Part shown: positions 17,201 through 25,536 of the stretch, piece by piece
How the letters are laid out: each line of letters opens with the position of its first letter
Position numbering within the stretch: position 1 is the first letter of the stretch
Assembly: GCA_036496265.1 (NCBI GenBank)
Contig: DASXLL010000277.1
Location: 1-64,000, forward strand
Direction of reading: 5' to 3'
DNA length: 64,000 nt
From: CAYLLN01 sp036496265
GTDB taxonomy: Bacteria > Planctomycetota > Planctomycetia > Pirellulales > Pirellulaceae
Position numbers and translations under genes: made by a program
Notes under the pieces: model-generated
Database searches by the model: none
Told to the model about the DNA's origin: nothing
The model's input: the letters and a program-made list of their open reading frames with translations, nothing else

Positions 17201-18736
17201 GTTGTTGTTCGTCGAGCGGAGGAATTCGAGGTCGGTGACGGCGACGTTTTCGTTTTCGCCTTCAACCTTGAAGGCGAAAAAACCCTGCCGGAAGCCGGTC
17301 ACGCGCTTACCGTTGGTCAGCACAGGCTCCGACGGGTTGTAGCCCTGCATCGCGTAATACCAATTGTCGATGCCATACCGGAAATTGCTGACCTCGCCGT
17401 GCGTGTCGCGCATGCTCCAGCCTGTGACGAGAACTTTCTTCAGGTCAGCCTTGTCGTCGCCGTTCGTGTCCTTGAGATAAAGCGTCTCCGTGCCGTTCTG
17501 AACGATCGCTCCGCCCCGATAGAACGCAATCGTCGTCGGAATGCTCAGCTTCTCCGCGAACACCGTGAACTTGTCCGCCCGCCCATCCCCGTCGGTATCT
17601 TCGCAGATGCGAATCCGATCGCGGCCTTCGCCGATCGGCTGCAACTCATTCGGATAGTCATACGTCTCGCACACCCACAGCCGACCGCGCTCGTCCCACG
17701 TCATGTAAATCGGCTTACCTTCCAACTGCGGCTCCGCAACGAACAACTTCACTTCAAAACCGACCGGCGTGACAAAATGCTTCATCGACTCTTCGACCGT
17801 CACCGGCTGCTGCATCTTGTTCCATTCCCCATCCCCGCGCCGCGACGGCCCTGGCGGATAGAACGGCACCTTGGCTTCGGTGAATTCAAACGGCTTCACA
17901 TCCGTCCGCTTCGCCGTCATCTGCGGCGTTGCCGGTTCAGCCGCAGCAAACGCGCTGTAGGGAACGCCCTCTGTGGCGTTCCGCGGTGTGACGTCGGGTT
18001 TTTCCAACGCTACAAACGCCGGCACCACCCCCGGATCAGCCCCCACCGCCCACCGAATTCCCCGCTCCACCAAATTCTGAAATCCCGGATTCGCCCACGT
18101 CCGCTGATCATGGCCCCACGCCGTATAAAACACGCGCCCCTTCCCATGTGTCCGCACCCACGTCCAAGGCTCCTTCTGATCATCCTCTTGGCGGTACTCG
18201 AGAACGGTCCGATCCTTCTCATTGTGCTTCGTATGCACATACGTCTCATCAAAGCTCTCAAACCCACCAAACCCCTGCATGATCGGATGCTCGGCCTCTA
18301 CAAGCGTGGTCCGAAACGTCCCGACCTTGTGACTCTTAAACTGCGCCCCCACCAGCTCGATGTACTTGTCCGAATTCAAAAAGCAGTACGACGCGCAGTG
18401 CAGCGGAACAAAACCCTTTCCGCTCGCCACGTAATCGAGCAGCGCCTGCTCCTGCTCCGGCGAGATCTTCGTCGTGTTGGCATAGATCACCAGCCCGTCG
18501 TACTTACCCAGCGTCGCCGCATTGAGATCCTCGACCTTGTCGCTATACGTCAGATCGATCCCGCGCTCCTTCAGCACCGGCTCAAGCTGCGCGAATCGCG
18601 CCGCCGGCTGATGATGGCCGTTGTCGCCCAGGAACAACAGCTTCAATCGCGCCTGCTCGGCGGCCGACCCATCATTGACCCAGCAGCCGATAACGATTGC
18701 CGCAACGGCAAGGAAAAATGATTGAAATCGATGCAC
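14282..18736 (-). CDS. ThuA / PVC-type dehydrogenase / HEAT / cytochrome c fusion protein
   Basis: 1,484 residues from a GTG at 18736 with AGAGG a few bases upstream; an in-frame TTG at 18781 lacks such a site. The signal peptide is about residues 1-25. A ThuA-like domain (about 30-250: KLLFLGDNGHHQPAARF, PLHCASYCF, WGHDQRTWANPG) is followed by the planctomycete membrane-bound dehydrogenase-type propeller (about 310-690: GRLWVCETYDYPNE, EDTDGDGRADKFTVF). HEAT-like helices run from about 700 to 1080. A haem c site CAKCHMHSGEGTKIGP near 1172 precedes a C-terminal beta domain. This architecture is characteristic of Planctomycetes/Verrucomicrobia and is thought to act in periplasmic oxidation of carbohydrates. 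Two palindromic repeats (16618-16643 and 17955-17986) are translated in frame in linkers. Confidence 0.9.
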   Translation of the reverse strand: MHRFQSFFLAVAAIVIGCWVNDGSAAEQARLKLLFLGDNGHHQPAARFAQLEPVLKERGIDLTYSDKVEDLNAATLGKYDGLVIYANTTKISPEQEQALLDYVASGKGFVPLHCASYCFLNSDKYIELVGAQFKSHKVGTFRTTLVEAEHPIMQGFGGFESFDETYVHTKHNEKDRTVLEYRQEDDQKEPWTWVRTHGKGRVFYTAWGHDQRTWANPGFQNLVERGIRWAVGADPGVVPAFVALEKPDVTPRNATEGVPYSAFAAAEPATPQMTAKRTDVKPFEFTEAKVPFYPPGPSRRGDGEWNKMQQPVTVEESMKHFVTPVGFEVKLFVAEPQLEGKPIYMTWDERGRLWVCETYDYPNELQPIGEGRDRIRICEDTDGDGRADKFTVFAEKLSIPTTIAFYRGGAIVQNGTETLYLKDTNGDDKADLKKVLVTGWSMRDTHGEVSNFRYGIDNWYYAMQGYNPSEPVLTNGKRVTGFRQGFFAFKVEGENENVAVTDLEFLRSTNNNTWGLGISEEGIIFGSTANGNPSEHMPIPNRYYEAVRGWSSTVLNGIADSNRFYPVTENVRQVDWHGGFTAAAGHALYTARNYPKEYWNRTAFVTEPTGHLIATFVLRQNGSGFKSKNSWNLVASDDEWSAPIQAEVGPDGNVWFIDWYNYIVQHNPTPAGFQTGKGQAYETPLRDKKHGRIYRLSYVGQGSSLPSKQADAATTHKTPTAQLVELLKSTNMQQRLLAQRLLVERGDKSITPALVQLINSQQVDSIGLNTTAIHALCTLKGLDPTNEQNAAVPLAALRHPSAGVRRIAAQLLEYGSDSLATLLDSGVLSDPDAQVRLQAILALARQRPNSRSTEVIVTALGEAATAADPILLDALTVAAAVQGDLFISSIAASTKPTLAAPTIADRIAVVAEHVARGENAEPRPLVAALMQAQPEVASAILRGLVRGWPRERKIALDAELEQSLSKLFDKLPPAAKAQVATLATRWGSQQLGQQVAKMAAAFLETASKADQSDSDRLAAASQFVELQKADTSAAKVLDLITPRSSPELARGLVVAIGKSETPAVGNALSDRLPKLTPAVRQAALPVLLSRHDWTNSLLTAIQDGKLQLADLSLDQKQALASHPDRQIANRARRLLEAGGSLPNPDRQKVLDELLPLVQQKGDPAAGKLVFKNQCAKCHMHSGEGTKIGPDLTGMAVHPKHELLVHLIDPSRSVEGNYRVFSVLTADGQTINGLLASETKTAIELIDTEAKKHVVLREDIENLQASPKSLMPEGFEKQVKPQDITDLLEFLTQRGKYVPIPLDKVATVTSVKGMFHDETSMSERIVFPDWGPKTVEGVPFVLVDPQDGKTNNVVLLYGPQGKIPPSMPRSVSLTCSFPAKAIHLLSGISGWGFPGGQHGSTSMIVRLTYADGQTENHKLTNGEHFADYIRRIDVPQSKFAFDLRGKQVRYLSVPVNRDQPLSKIELVKGDDRSAPVVMAVTVETR
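16618..16643. repeat. Palindromic repeat inside the ThuA fusion gene
   Basis: GGCAGG..GGAACCCTGCC forms a hairpin that is read on the minus strand as the linker GQGSSLPSKQ, between the propeller and the HEAT region. The reading frame is preserved. Confidence 0.6.
17955..17986. repeat. Hairpin repeat family A, copy 2, in frame in a gene
   Basis: It differs from the copy at 11907-11938 at two positions, and is translated on the minus strand as RNATEGVPY in the linker between the ThuA and propeller domains. The inverted intergenic copy at 46834-46863 would encode the same RNATEGVPY peptide if translated. Confidence 0.9.
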
Positions 18737-18966
18737 GGAAAGCCTCTGTTTTGACAGCAAAAACAACGACAAGTCGAACAATCGCCACCTGGGAAGAGCC
18801 GCCCAGAATCAACGCTCCGCCCACCCGGCTCGCGGCTCATTCTACTACGCAAAACTGAGCCCTACGCCTACCGGACGACCTTGTTAGAATTCCACAGCCA
18901 TTTTCTGTTAAAACGACAGTGAGTGGCAATCCTCGCGGCCGGTAACCCCGTCTAACCATTGAAGGC

Positions 18967-19524
18967 ATGAGCGTGACCGAGCAAGCCCGCATGGCGGCCG
19001 ATGAGCCGGCTGAGGGGGGTGCTGCGCGCGGGGGAGCTCTCCTGGAGGCGGCGTTCGCGCGGTATCAGGCCGAGCTGCTTGGTACGCTGTACTATCTGGT
19101 CGGCAACCTGGAAGACGCCCGCGATGCCTTGCAAGAGGCGTTCATCAAATGCTGGCGGCACCAGGAGGAGGTCACCCGGGTCGAGAACCTGAAGGCGTGG
19201 ATTTTTCGCGTGGCGCTCAACGCCGGGCGGGACATCCGCGAGACGGCCTGGCGACGTAAACGACAGGGGCTCCCCGAGGACGAGTCAATGCTGGCGAGCC
19301 ACGAGCAAAGCCCGGTCGAAATCATTGAGCACGACGAACGGCTGACGCGATTACGCTCCGCCCTGAAACAACTGAGGCACGAGGAGCAAGAGGTCTTCCT
19401 CTTGCGGCAAAATGGCGAGCTCACCTATGAACAGATCGCCGAAATGCTCGCCGTGCCCATCGGAACTGTGAAGACCCGAATGAGAATGGCACTCGCACGA
19501 CTACGAGAAGTTTTGGAGGAATGA
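18967..19524 (+). CDS. ECF-type RNA polymerase sigma factor
   Basis: 185 residues. Region 2 (about 25-95) contains YYLVGNLEDARDALQEAFIKCW and the WIFRVALNAGRDIRE helix (quoted in parts: YYLVGNLEDARDALQEAF, WIFRVALN). Region 4 (about 125-180) ends in the helix-turn-helix TYEQIAEMLAVPIGTVKTRM. No region 3, as usual for ECF factors. It should activate a stress- or envelope-related regulon under control of the membrane protein encoded directly downstream (19609), as sigma/anti-sigma pairs normally are. The intervening 84 bases are almost wholly a heptad repeat hairpin, which could affect coupling of the two genes. The start at 18967 has GAAGG close upstream; a second ATG eight codons in is possible. 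Confidence 0.92.
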   Translation: MSVTEQARMAADEPAEGGAARGGALLEAAFARYQAELLGTLYYLVGNLEDARDALQEAFIKCWRHQEEVTRVENLKAWIFRVALNAGRDIRETAWRRKRQGLPEDESMLASHEQSPVEIIEHDERLTRLRSALKQLRHEEQEVFLLRQNGELTYEQIAEMLAVPIGTVKTRMRMALARLREVLEE

Positions 19525-19527
19525 CTG

Positions 19528-19612
19528 TCATTTGTCATTTGTCACTAGTCATTTGCAGGGGCACAAATCGCAAATGATGAATGACGAATGACCAATGACC
19601 AATGACCAATGA
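19528..19612. repeat. Heptad tandem repeat, two opposing blocks
   Basis: Left block: four 7-base units (consensus TCATTTG) at 19528-19555. Right block: six 7-base units (consensus CNAATGA) at 19571-19612. The blocks are complementary and can pair across a 15-base loop. The last right-hand unit contains the ATG at 19609 used by the downstream gene. Confidence 0.95.
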
Positions 19613-22128
19613 CCGACGGCCAGCAAATCCGCGAGCAGATGTGGGACTACGTCTATGGCCTCCTCTCCGAAGAGGAATGCCAGGAGATGGTCGCGCGCAT
19701 CAAATCCGACCCGCAGCTCGCCCGGCTCTATGCCGAGGTGCGGCTAAAGGGTGAGTTGGTGGCTCAAGCCGCGCTAGTCGAAGATTCGTCGCTGCAGCTC
19801 AAGGCTGATCCAAAAGGTCAACCGCAAGTAGCTCAAAAACAAGCCGCCGCCGGCACGCGAAGCTCCGCTTTTTGGCATGAGCGTGCGACGCAACTTATTG
19901 CCCTCGCTGCCGGCGGCTTGATTGTTATTCTCGGGACTGGCCTCTGTTGGCCGCGCACGAACGCGGAAGGCTTCGCCCGAAATTTCGTCGCCACCGATGT
20001 CGTCGCGCTCGAATCTCTGCCAGCGGGGCTGACGAATCAACTGGCTTTGCACACCTATCACGTCAGTCCAGCCGGTGAAGCTGCCGAAAATGCCTCTGCA
20101 GAGGTCCAGTTGCGTCTCATCGACAGTTTCGGCAAAGAGCAGTTTCAAAAAACTTTGCGCACGAATGCCAGCGGCCAGGCCAACGTCGAAATTCCTGGCG
20201 CTGCGCTCGAGCCAGGCACTCGACTGGAAGTCAATCCCTCGCGGGCGAGCGCAAAGGGACAATCGGTTGCACTAACCACGGAGCTGCCCGTCGAGCCGGA
20301 GCCTGAAATCACTTACTTCCTGTCGAAGGAGCCTGTCGCTGAACCGCCGGCTGATGCCGCAGGCTCCACTTGGAATTTTGCCGCCTTCAGCGCCAAGCCG
20401 ATTCCTGAAAACCAATCGCAAATCACGGGCGGCGGCGGCGAATTCCGATCCCGAGACGTAGAACAGCGTCGAGGCGGAGCCGTCGTAAATGGATATGTGC
20501 AGCTGACAAATCGCGCAGCCGGGCGCACGCTGGCCCAGACGCCCGCCAAATCACTTGTCAAACAAGAAGCGGCGGCATCGCCGCCGACTCAAGTCGTTGA
20601 GGCCGGCCAACCAGTCCAAGTCGATATTCTGCCGCAACTCGCCAACAAGTCGCTCGATGTTGCCGTCCTCTGCCGCGGCGTCACCGTCGCCGCGACTTCG
20701 GAAAACGAAACTCCTTCCGCCCAAGAAAACAGCAAGGAAAGCAGCACTGACGAGGCCAAGCTCGCCGACCGCAAAGCAAAAATCGGCCAACGACAGATCA
20801 CCGTGCCACTACCGCCCGAAGCGGACGGCTTGATGGAAGTGGAAATTTACGACCAAAACAGCAACCAACCGGAACCCGTCCAGCGGAATCTGGTCTATCG
20901 CCAGCCTCTACGTAAGTTAGTCGTTGAACTGCCAGATTTCCGCACGCAAGTCGCGCCCGGCGATGATGTCGAACTGAAACTGCATGTCGTTGATGAAACA
21001 GGTAATCCGGCAGCCAACACGCGCGTCGGAGTCCGTGTTTGGAACGAGCCCTTGGTGCGGCAACTCGGCGACCGCCCGCTGCTGCTCATCGACGCCGTTC
21101 TAAACGGTCAGGGCTTCGATTACGGTCAAAACGCGCAGGTCGCGGCGAATCAGCAGGGGCAACAGCCGGATTTGCGTCGGCTCAAGCAGCAAGCCAATAA
21201 TTATCAGCGCCAGATGCGAGCTGCTCGCGCCGCTCCGCCGTCGGACGCCCACGCGGCAAGCGCGCCCGCAGCCGGCGCGCTCGTCCAGGATCGCCAATTG
21301 AATGAGTCGCAGCAATTTGCGCGAATCGACGCCGTTGCGAGTATAAAAGTCGAGCTCGCCAGCAATCGCGATGCCGTCAAGCTCGCCATTCGCAATGCCG
21401 CGGACGAATCTGCAGCCAGGCGCGAGCGAGCCATGAGAATTCTTGGCGGCGTATCGGTGCTCGGCGGAATCGCCGTCCTGCTTATCGTCGCGGGTTTGGC
21501 CGCCCTCAAGTTAACAGCCAACGTTCGCGTGTTGGCCGTGCCGCTCGCGACCGCCCTGGCGAGCCTGCTGATCGGCATCGCTTGGCTAGGCGTGCCGCCG
21601 AGTCGCTCGCTCCCAACGATCGCAATGGCAGCGCCAGCCGCCTCAAAAAATGCACCCGTAAGTGACATGGCTTCTGTGCCGGCTGCCGCGGAATCGGCTC
21701 GCTTGGATTTAAGAGAAGAATCGCAGTCGCACGCCGCCGGTGGTCCCGCACCGCTTTCCGCTAGCGCGGCGCCACAATCACCTGGCGCGCCGGGAGGTTT
21801 CGCGTTTGCCCCCGGGGGCGCGCCCAACACGGCCAAGCCCACTGAACCCGAAACCCTTCGTCTCGCCGCCCCCGCCAGCGTGGCCGGTTTCGGCGCTAAA
21901 GCCGCTCCAGCCGAGAAAAAGGATACCGACAAAGACTCGAATCCGACCGTCACGCCCCCCTCGCTCTATTTCGATCCCAATCTGATAACCGACGACAAAG
22001 GCGATGCCACGATCCGCTTAAAAATGCCTGCCGTCCCCTGTGAATACCGTCTTTTGATTGATGCCCTCGGCAACGGCCGCATCGGCTCCCGCCAGGAATT
22101 GCTGAGTTGCTCTAGCCCATCCAATTAA
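19609..22128 (+). CDS. Membrane anti-sigma-like protein with macroglobulin-like segments
   Basis: 839 residues. The N-terminal 60 residues (MWDYVYGLLSEEECQEMV, RLYAEVRLKGELV) look like an anti-sigma domain, but without the usual HxxxCxxC zinc site. A membrane helix follows at about 93-115. The large exported part holds an alpha-2-macroglobulin MG2-like strand set at about 433-476 (LVVELPDFRTQVAPGDDVEL, then NPAANTRVGVRVWNEP). Two further helices lie at about 609-662. A low-complexity linker leads to a second macroglobulin-like piece near 782-828 (SLYFDPNLITDDKGDATIRL). The position immediately after the ECF sigma gene supports a signal-transducing anti-sigma role. The start codon lies in the heptad repeat without a ribosome-binding site, so the ATG ten codons later is an alternative. 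Confidence 0.75.
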   Translation: MTDGQQIREQMWDYVYGLLSEEECQEMVARIKSDPQLARLYAEVRLKGELVAQAALVEDSSLQLKADPKGQPQVAQKQAAAGTRSSAFWHERATQLIALAAGGLIVILGTGLCWPRTNAEGFARNFVATDVVALESLPAGLTNQLALHTYHVSPAGEAAENASAEVQLRLIDSFGKEQFQKTLRTNASGQANVEIPGAALEPGTRLEVNPSRASAKGQSVALTTELPVEPEPEITYFLSKEPVAEPPADAAGSTWNFAAFSAKPIPENQSQITGGGGEFRSRDVEQRRGGAVVNGYVQLTNRAAGRTLAQTPAKSLVKQEAAASPPTQVVEAGQPVQVDILPQLANKSLDVAVLCRGVTVAATSENETPSAQENSKESSTDEAKLADRKAKIGQRQITVPLPPEADGLMEVEIYDQNSNQPEPVQRNLVYRQPLRKLVVELPDFRTQVAPGDDVELKLHVVDETGNPAANTRVGVRVWNEPLVRQLGDRPLLLIDAVLNGQGFDYGQNAQVAANQQGQQPDLRRLKQQANNYQRQMRAARAAPPSDAHAASAPAAGALVQDRQLNESQQFARIDAVASIKVELASNRDAVKLAIRNAADESAARRERAMRILGGVSVLGGIAVLLIVAGLAALKLTANVRVLAVPLATALASLLIGIAWLGVPPSRSLPTIAMAAPAASKNAPVSDMASVPAAAESARLDLREESQSHAAGGPAPLSASAAPQSPGAPGGFAFAPGGAPNTAKPTEPETLRLAAPASVAGFGAKAAPAEKKDTDKDSNPTVTPPSLYFDPNLITDDKGDATIRLKMPAVPCEYRLLIDALGNGRIGSRQELLSCSSPSN

Positions 22129-22165
22129 AGGCGAGCGGGAGGCGTCAGCCTCCCGGTACGTTGAA
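22126..22165. repeat. Hairpin repeat family C, copy 1
   Basis: TAAAGGCGAGC then a 7-bp stem GGGAGGC/GCCTCCC (22137-22143, 22148-22154) and CGGTACGTTGAA. The first three bases are the TAA stop of the anti-sigma-like gene. A second copy with a compensatory stem change (GGGGGAC/GTCCCCC) is at 62257-62297. Confidence 0.9.
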
Positions 22166-22294
22166 TTAGTGACGATCTTCTCAATCGGCTTGCCACGCTT
22201 CTTTGCCCGTTTACAATCTTATTGATACTGACGTCGGCCACATTTGAAGGTTTTACGTCCGAACCACGGCTGTCCTGTCTCAATAAGATCGCTC

Positions 22295-22798
22295 ATGTCC
22301 GAACATTCGCCCCTTAGCAATGTCCCCGTCGCCCTTTCCCCCCGCGACCGCTTTGTCGAATACCTCCAAAGCCGCGGCATGCGGGTGACACAACAGCGAC
22401 TGTCGCTTGTCGATCACGTCTTCTCCCGCCACGAGCATTTCGACGCCGAGCAGCTCATGGAGCAGCTCCCCAATAGCGGTCAGCCCGGTCACGTCAGCCG
22501 CCCGACCGTCTATCGCACGCTCGGCGAATTCGTCGATGCCGGCCTCCTGCGAAAATTCGTCCTCAATGGCCGCTCGGTCTATGAGCACGACTACGGCTAT
22601 CCGCAGCACGACCATTTCCATTGCACCGAGTGCAACAAACTGTTCGAATTTGAGAACGAGAAGCTCCAGCAGCTTCGCGACGAGCTCGGCCGCGAGCACC
22701 AATTCCGCGTCACCGGCCACCGCCTGATCATCTCCGGCGTCTGCCGCGACTGTGTCCGTGCCAAACGCCGAGCCCGCCACCAGATGAACATGATCTAA
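22295..22798 (+). CDS. Fur family metal-responsive transcriptional regulator
   Basis: 167 residues from the ATG at 22295; an in-frame TTG at 22244 is a poorer start. The winged-helix N-terminus includes RGMRVTQQRLSLVDHVFS and the recognition segment VSRPTVYRTLGEFVDAGLL. The dimerisation domain has the metal-site run DYGYPQHDHFHCTECNKLFE (residues HDHFHCxxC) and a second CRDC pair near the C-terminus, i.e. the structural zinc site. Fur proteins repress iron uptake when metal-loaded, while relatives respond to zinc (Zur) or peroxide (PerR), and sequence alone does not decide here. The upstream gap has a TTTACA and an AT-rich stretch but no clear Fur box. Confidence 0.93.
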   Translation: MSEHSPLSNVPVALSPRDRFVEYLQSRGMRVTQQRLSLVDHVFSRHEHFDAEQLMEQLPNSGQPGHVSRPTVYRTLGEFVDAGLLRKFVLNGRSVYEHDYGYPQHDHFHCTECNKLFEFENEKLQQLRDELGREHQFRVTGHRLIISGVCRDCVRAKRRARHQMNMI

Positions 22799-22832
22799 TA
22801 GGTCCCTCCCGCCGGGCCGGACCTGACCGTAG

Positions 22833-22916
22833 TCCTGCTCCTAATCTTGCTCTTGCTCTTGCTCTTAATCCCATTCTTAATCGTACTCTTACTCTTTCTC
22901 TTTCTCCCGATCCCAC
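22833..22916. repeat. Degenerate hexamer tandem repeat (14 units)
   Basis: Fourteen uninterrupted 6-base units of consensus TCYTNN fill 22833-22916, ending 14 bases before the ATG of the PSD1 protein. The strand is nearly pure pyrimidine. The register never slips although the third to sixth positions vary. Confidence 0.95.
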
Positions 22917-22929
22917 AGTCAACCGCAGC

Positions 22930-25524
22930 ATGGCCCGACATTTTAAGAAGGCGACGGTCGCATTTCTGCTCTATCTTGGCGTTTCTTGTCTCGCGTTTGG
23001 TCAACAAAGTAACCCGCTTCAATATCCCCAAGCAGCCACGCGCCAAATCGACTTCCTCCGAGATATCCAGCCCCTCTTCGAAAGTCGCTGCAACATTTGC
23101 CACGGCGAAGACGACCAGGCTGGCCAGCTCCGCCTCGACGCCAAAGCCATCGTTCTCAAAGGCGGCAAGTCAGGCCCGCTGTTCGCCGCTGGCAAAAGCG
23201 CCGACAGCCTCTTGATCAAACGCCTCGTCGGCATCGCCGGCAAGCGCATGCCCCTCGACGACGACCCACTCACCGACGACCAAATCGGCCTCATCCGCGC
23301 CTGGATCGACCAAGGCGCCATCTGGCCCGACGGCGTTGGCTCGCCCGCGACCGAAGTCAAAAAGCACTGGGCCTATGTAGCCCCGCAATCGCCGCCTTTG
23401 CCACATGTCAGCAATTCCGCCTGGCCCAACAACGCCATCGATCGCTTCATTCTGTCCCGACTCGAAAAAGAGCAGATTTCGCCGTCACCTGCAGCCGACC
23501 GCGAACGCCTCATCCGCCGCGCATCGCTCGATCTGATCGGCCTGCCACCAGCCGTCACCGAAGTTGATGCCTTCTTAGCCGAAGCCGGCAACCGTCCTGA
23601 CGCCTACGACCGTCTCCTCGATCGTCTCCTCGCCTCTCCCGCTTACGGCGAGCGCTGGGCGACGCCGTGGCTCGACGCCGCCCGCTATGCCGACAGTAAC
23701 GGCTATCAGCGCGACGGCCACCGCACGATCTGGCCCTTCCGCGATTGGGTCATCCGCGCCCTCAACTCCGACATGCCCTTCGACCGCTTCACCATCGAGC
23801 AAATCGCCGGCGATCTTTTGCCAAACGCCACGCTCGAACAGCAAATCGCCACCGGGTTTCACCGCTGCACCACCGTCAGCGTCGAAGCCGGCACCGACGA
23901 AGAAGAAAACCGCACCAACCAAATCATCGATCGCGTCAACGTCACCGGCACCGTCTGGCTCGGCACGACGCTCGAATGCTGCCAGTGCCATGACCACAAA
24001 TACGATCCATTTACGCAGCGCGATTACTACGGGCTCTTCGCCTTCTTCAACAACACGCCCAAGGAAACCTACCAGCGCACCAAAGGCTCCGCCGCCCTCG
24101 AATTCGGCGGACCTGAGCTCGAATTACCGCCCGAGGAGACAACAGCCGCTCGCCGCAACGAGCTGGCTGCCCGGCGAAAGCAAATCGCCGCCGAGCTCGA
24201 GCAATGCGTCGCCAGCGAAGCAACCGGCCTCGCCGCCTGGGAGCGCGAGATGGCCGATAAGGAAAAAGCCGACGAAGCCAAGCTGCCTGCCAATATCAAA
24301 AAGCTCCTCGCCGTACCCGAAGTCAAACGTAACGCCAAACAAAAAACTCAGATCCGCGACCACTTCGTCGGCCTCTCGCCCGAAACCAAACGCATGCAGG
24401 CCGAGATGGACGAACTGAAAAAACAAATCGATGAGCTCGCGCCGCCCAAGACGCTCACAATGACCGAAATGAACGAAGCTCGCGCCACGACAATCTTTGA
24501 ACGCGGCAGCTTCCTCTCACCTGGCGAAAAAGTCGAACTCGGCACGCCGCAAATCCTGCCGCCGTTACCTGCCACCGCGCCCCAATCCCGCCTCGGCCTT
24601 GCCCAATGGCTGGTCGATCCGGCTAACCCCCTCACCGCCCGCGTGCAAGTCAATCGCGCCTGGGCCCAATTCTTCGGCCGCGGTCTCATCACCAGCGAGG
24701 AAGATTTCGGCGCCCAAGCCGATCCACCATCGCATCCTGACCTCCTCGATTGGCTCGCCACCGAATTCCGCGACCACGGCTTATCCACGAAGCAAATACA
24801 TCGCCGCATCGCCGAATCCGCCACCTACCGCCAAAGCTCCGCCTTCCGTCGCGATCTCGTCAACAAAGACCCCAACAACCTCTTCCTCGCCCGCGCCCCG
24901 CGCCTCCGCCTCACCGCCGAGCTCATCCGCGACAACGCCCTCGCCATCAGCGGCCAAAAACAATCCAAAATGTTCGGCCCGCCCGTCTATCCGCCGCAGC
25001 CCGCAGGCATCTGGCGCGTCACCGGCCTCGTCGATAACAATTATCGACCCAGCGTCGGCGAAGACGCCCTTCGCCGCGGCGTCTATACCGTTTGGCGTCG
25101 CAGCGCTCCCTATCCCAGCTTCATCAACTTCGACGCCCCCGACCGCTCCGCCTGCACCGTCAAGCGCCCCCGCACCAGCACGCCCCTCCAAGCCCTCACG
25201 CTGCAAAACGATCCCGTTTACATCGATTTGGCCCAAGCTCTTGCCGATAACCTCACCGCTCAAACCGCCGACAAGCCGCTCGATGAGCAGCTAACCCATG
25301 CCTTTCGCACCGTCCTTTGCCGAAAACCAACCGGCAGCGAATTACTCGCCCTCCGCGAAGCCTTCAACGCCGCGCTAGACCGCTACCACACCGACCCAGC
25401 CGCCGCCAAGTCTGTCATCGGCAATCACGAAATACCCCCAAACACAACCACCGCCCATTGGGCCGCCTGGTTCAACCTCGCCCAAATCCTGCTCAACCTC
25501 GACGAAACAATCACCAAAAACTGA
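22930..25524 (+). CDS. PSD1 and planctomycete cytochrome c domain protein (DUF1549/DUF1553)
   Basis: 864 residues with a signal peptide (about 1-24, ending LAFGQ). A planctomycete-type cytochrome c domain has the haem motif CNICHGEDDQ at about 54, the axial region KRMPLDDDPLTDDQ and WIDQGAIWP. The PSD1/DUF1549 domain follows (about 160-380: RFILSRLEKEQI, RRASLDLIGLPP, WLDAARYADSNGYQRDG). A charged coiled-coil insert spans about 400-520. The DUF1553 domain (about 560-840) includes NRAWAQFFGRGLITSEEDFG and FDAPDRSACTVKRPRTSTPL. Members are exported, are very numerous in planctomycetes and are almost always followed by a DUF1501 gene, as here 12 bases downstream. Biochemical function is unproven; sugar or sulfated-polysaccharide oxidation has been suggested from context. 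Confidence 0.94.
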   Translation: MARHFKKATVAFLLYLGVSCLAFGQQSNPLQYPQAATRQIDFLRDIQPLFESRCNICHGEDDQAGQLRLDAKAIVLKGGKSGPLFAAGKSADSLLIKRLVGIAGKRMPLDDDPLTDDQIGLIRAWIDQGAIWPDGVGSPATEVKKHWAYVAPQSPPLPHVSNSAWPNNAIDRFILSRLEKEQISPSPAADRERLIRRASLDLIGLPPAVTEVDAFLAEAGNRPDAYDRLLDRLLASPAYGERWATPWLDAARYADSNGYQRDGHRTIWPFRDWVIRALNSDMPFDRFTIEQIAGDLLPNATLEQQIATGFHRCTTVSVEAGTDEEENRTNQIIDRVNVTGTVWLGTTLECCQCHDHKYDPFTQRDYYGLFAFFNNTPKETYQRTKGSAALEFGGPELELPPEETTAARRNELAARRKQIAAELEQCVASEATGLAAWEREMADKEKADEAKLPANIKKLLAVPEVKRNAKQKTQIRDHFVGLSPETKRMQAEMDELKKQIDELAPPKTLTMTEMNEARATTIFERGSFLSPGEKVELGTPQILPPLPATAPQSRLGLAQWLVDPANPLTARVQVNRAWAQFFGRGLITSEEDFGAQADPPSHPDLLDWLATEFRDHGLSTKQIHRRIAESATYRQSSAFRRDLVNKDPNNLFLARAPRLRLTAELIRDNALAISGQKQSKMFGPPVYPPQPAGIWRVTGLVDNNYRPSVGEDALRRGVYTVWRRSAPYPSFINFDAPDRSACTVKRPRTSTPLQALTLQNDPVYIDLAQALADNLTAQTADKPLDEQLTHAFRTVLCRKPTGSELLALREAFNAALDRYHTDPAAAKSVIGNHEIPPNTTTAHWAAWFNLAQILLNLDETITKN

Positions 25525-25536
25525 GCAGCCTCTGCA

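Noticed and set aside
16667..18721. 684-codon open frame on the plus strand across the ThuA fusion gene
   Set aside because: Arg/His/Pro-rich product without signal or motif; fully covered by the well-supported minus-strand gene.
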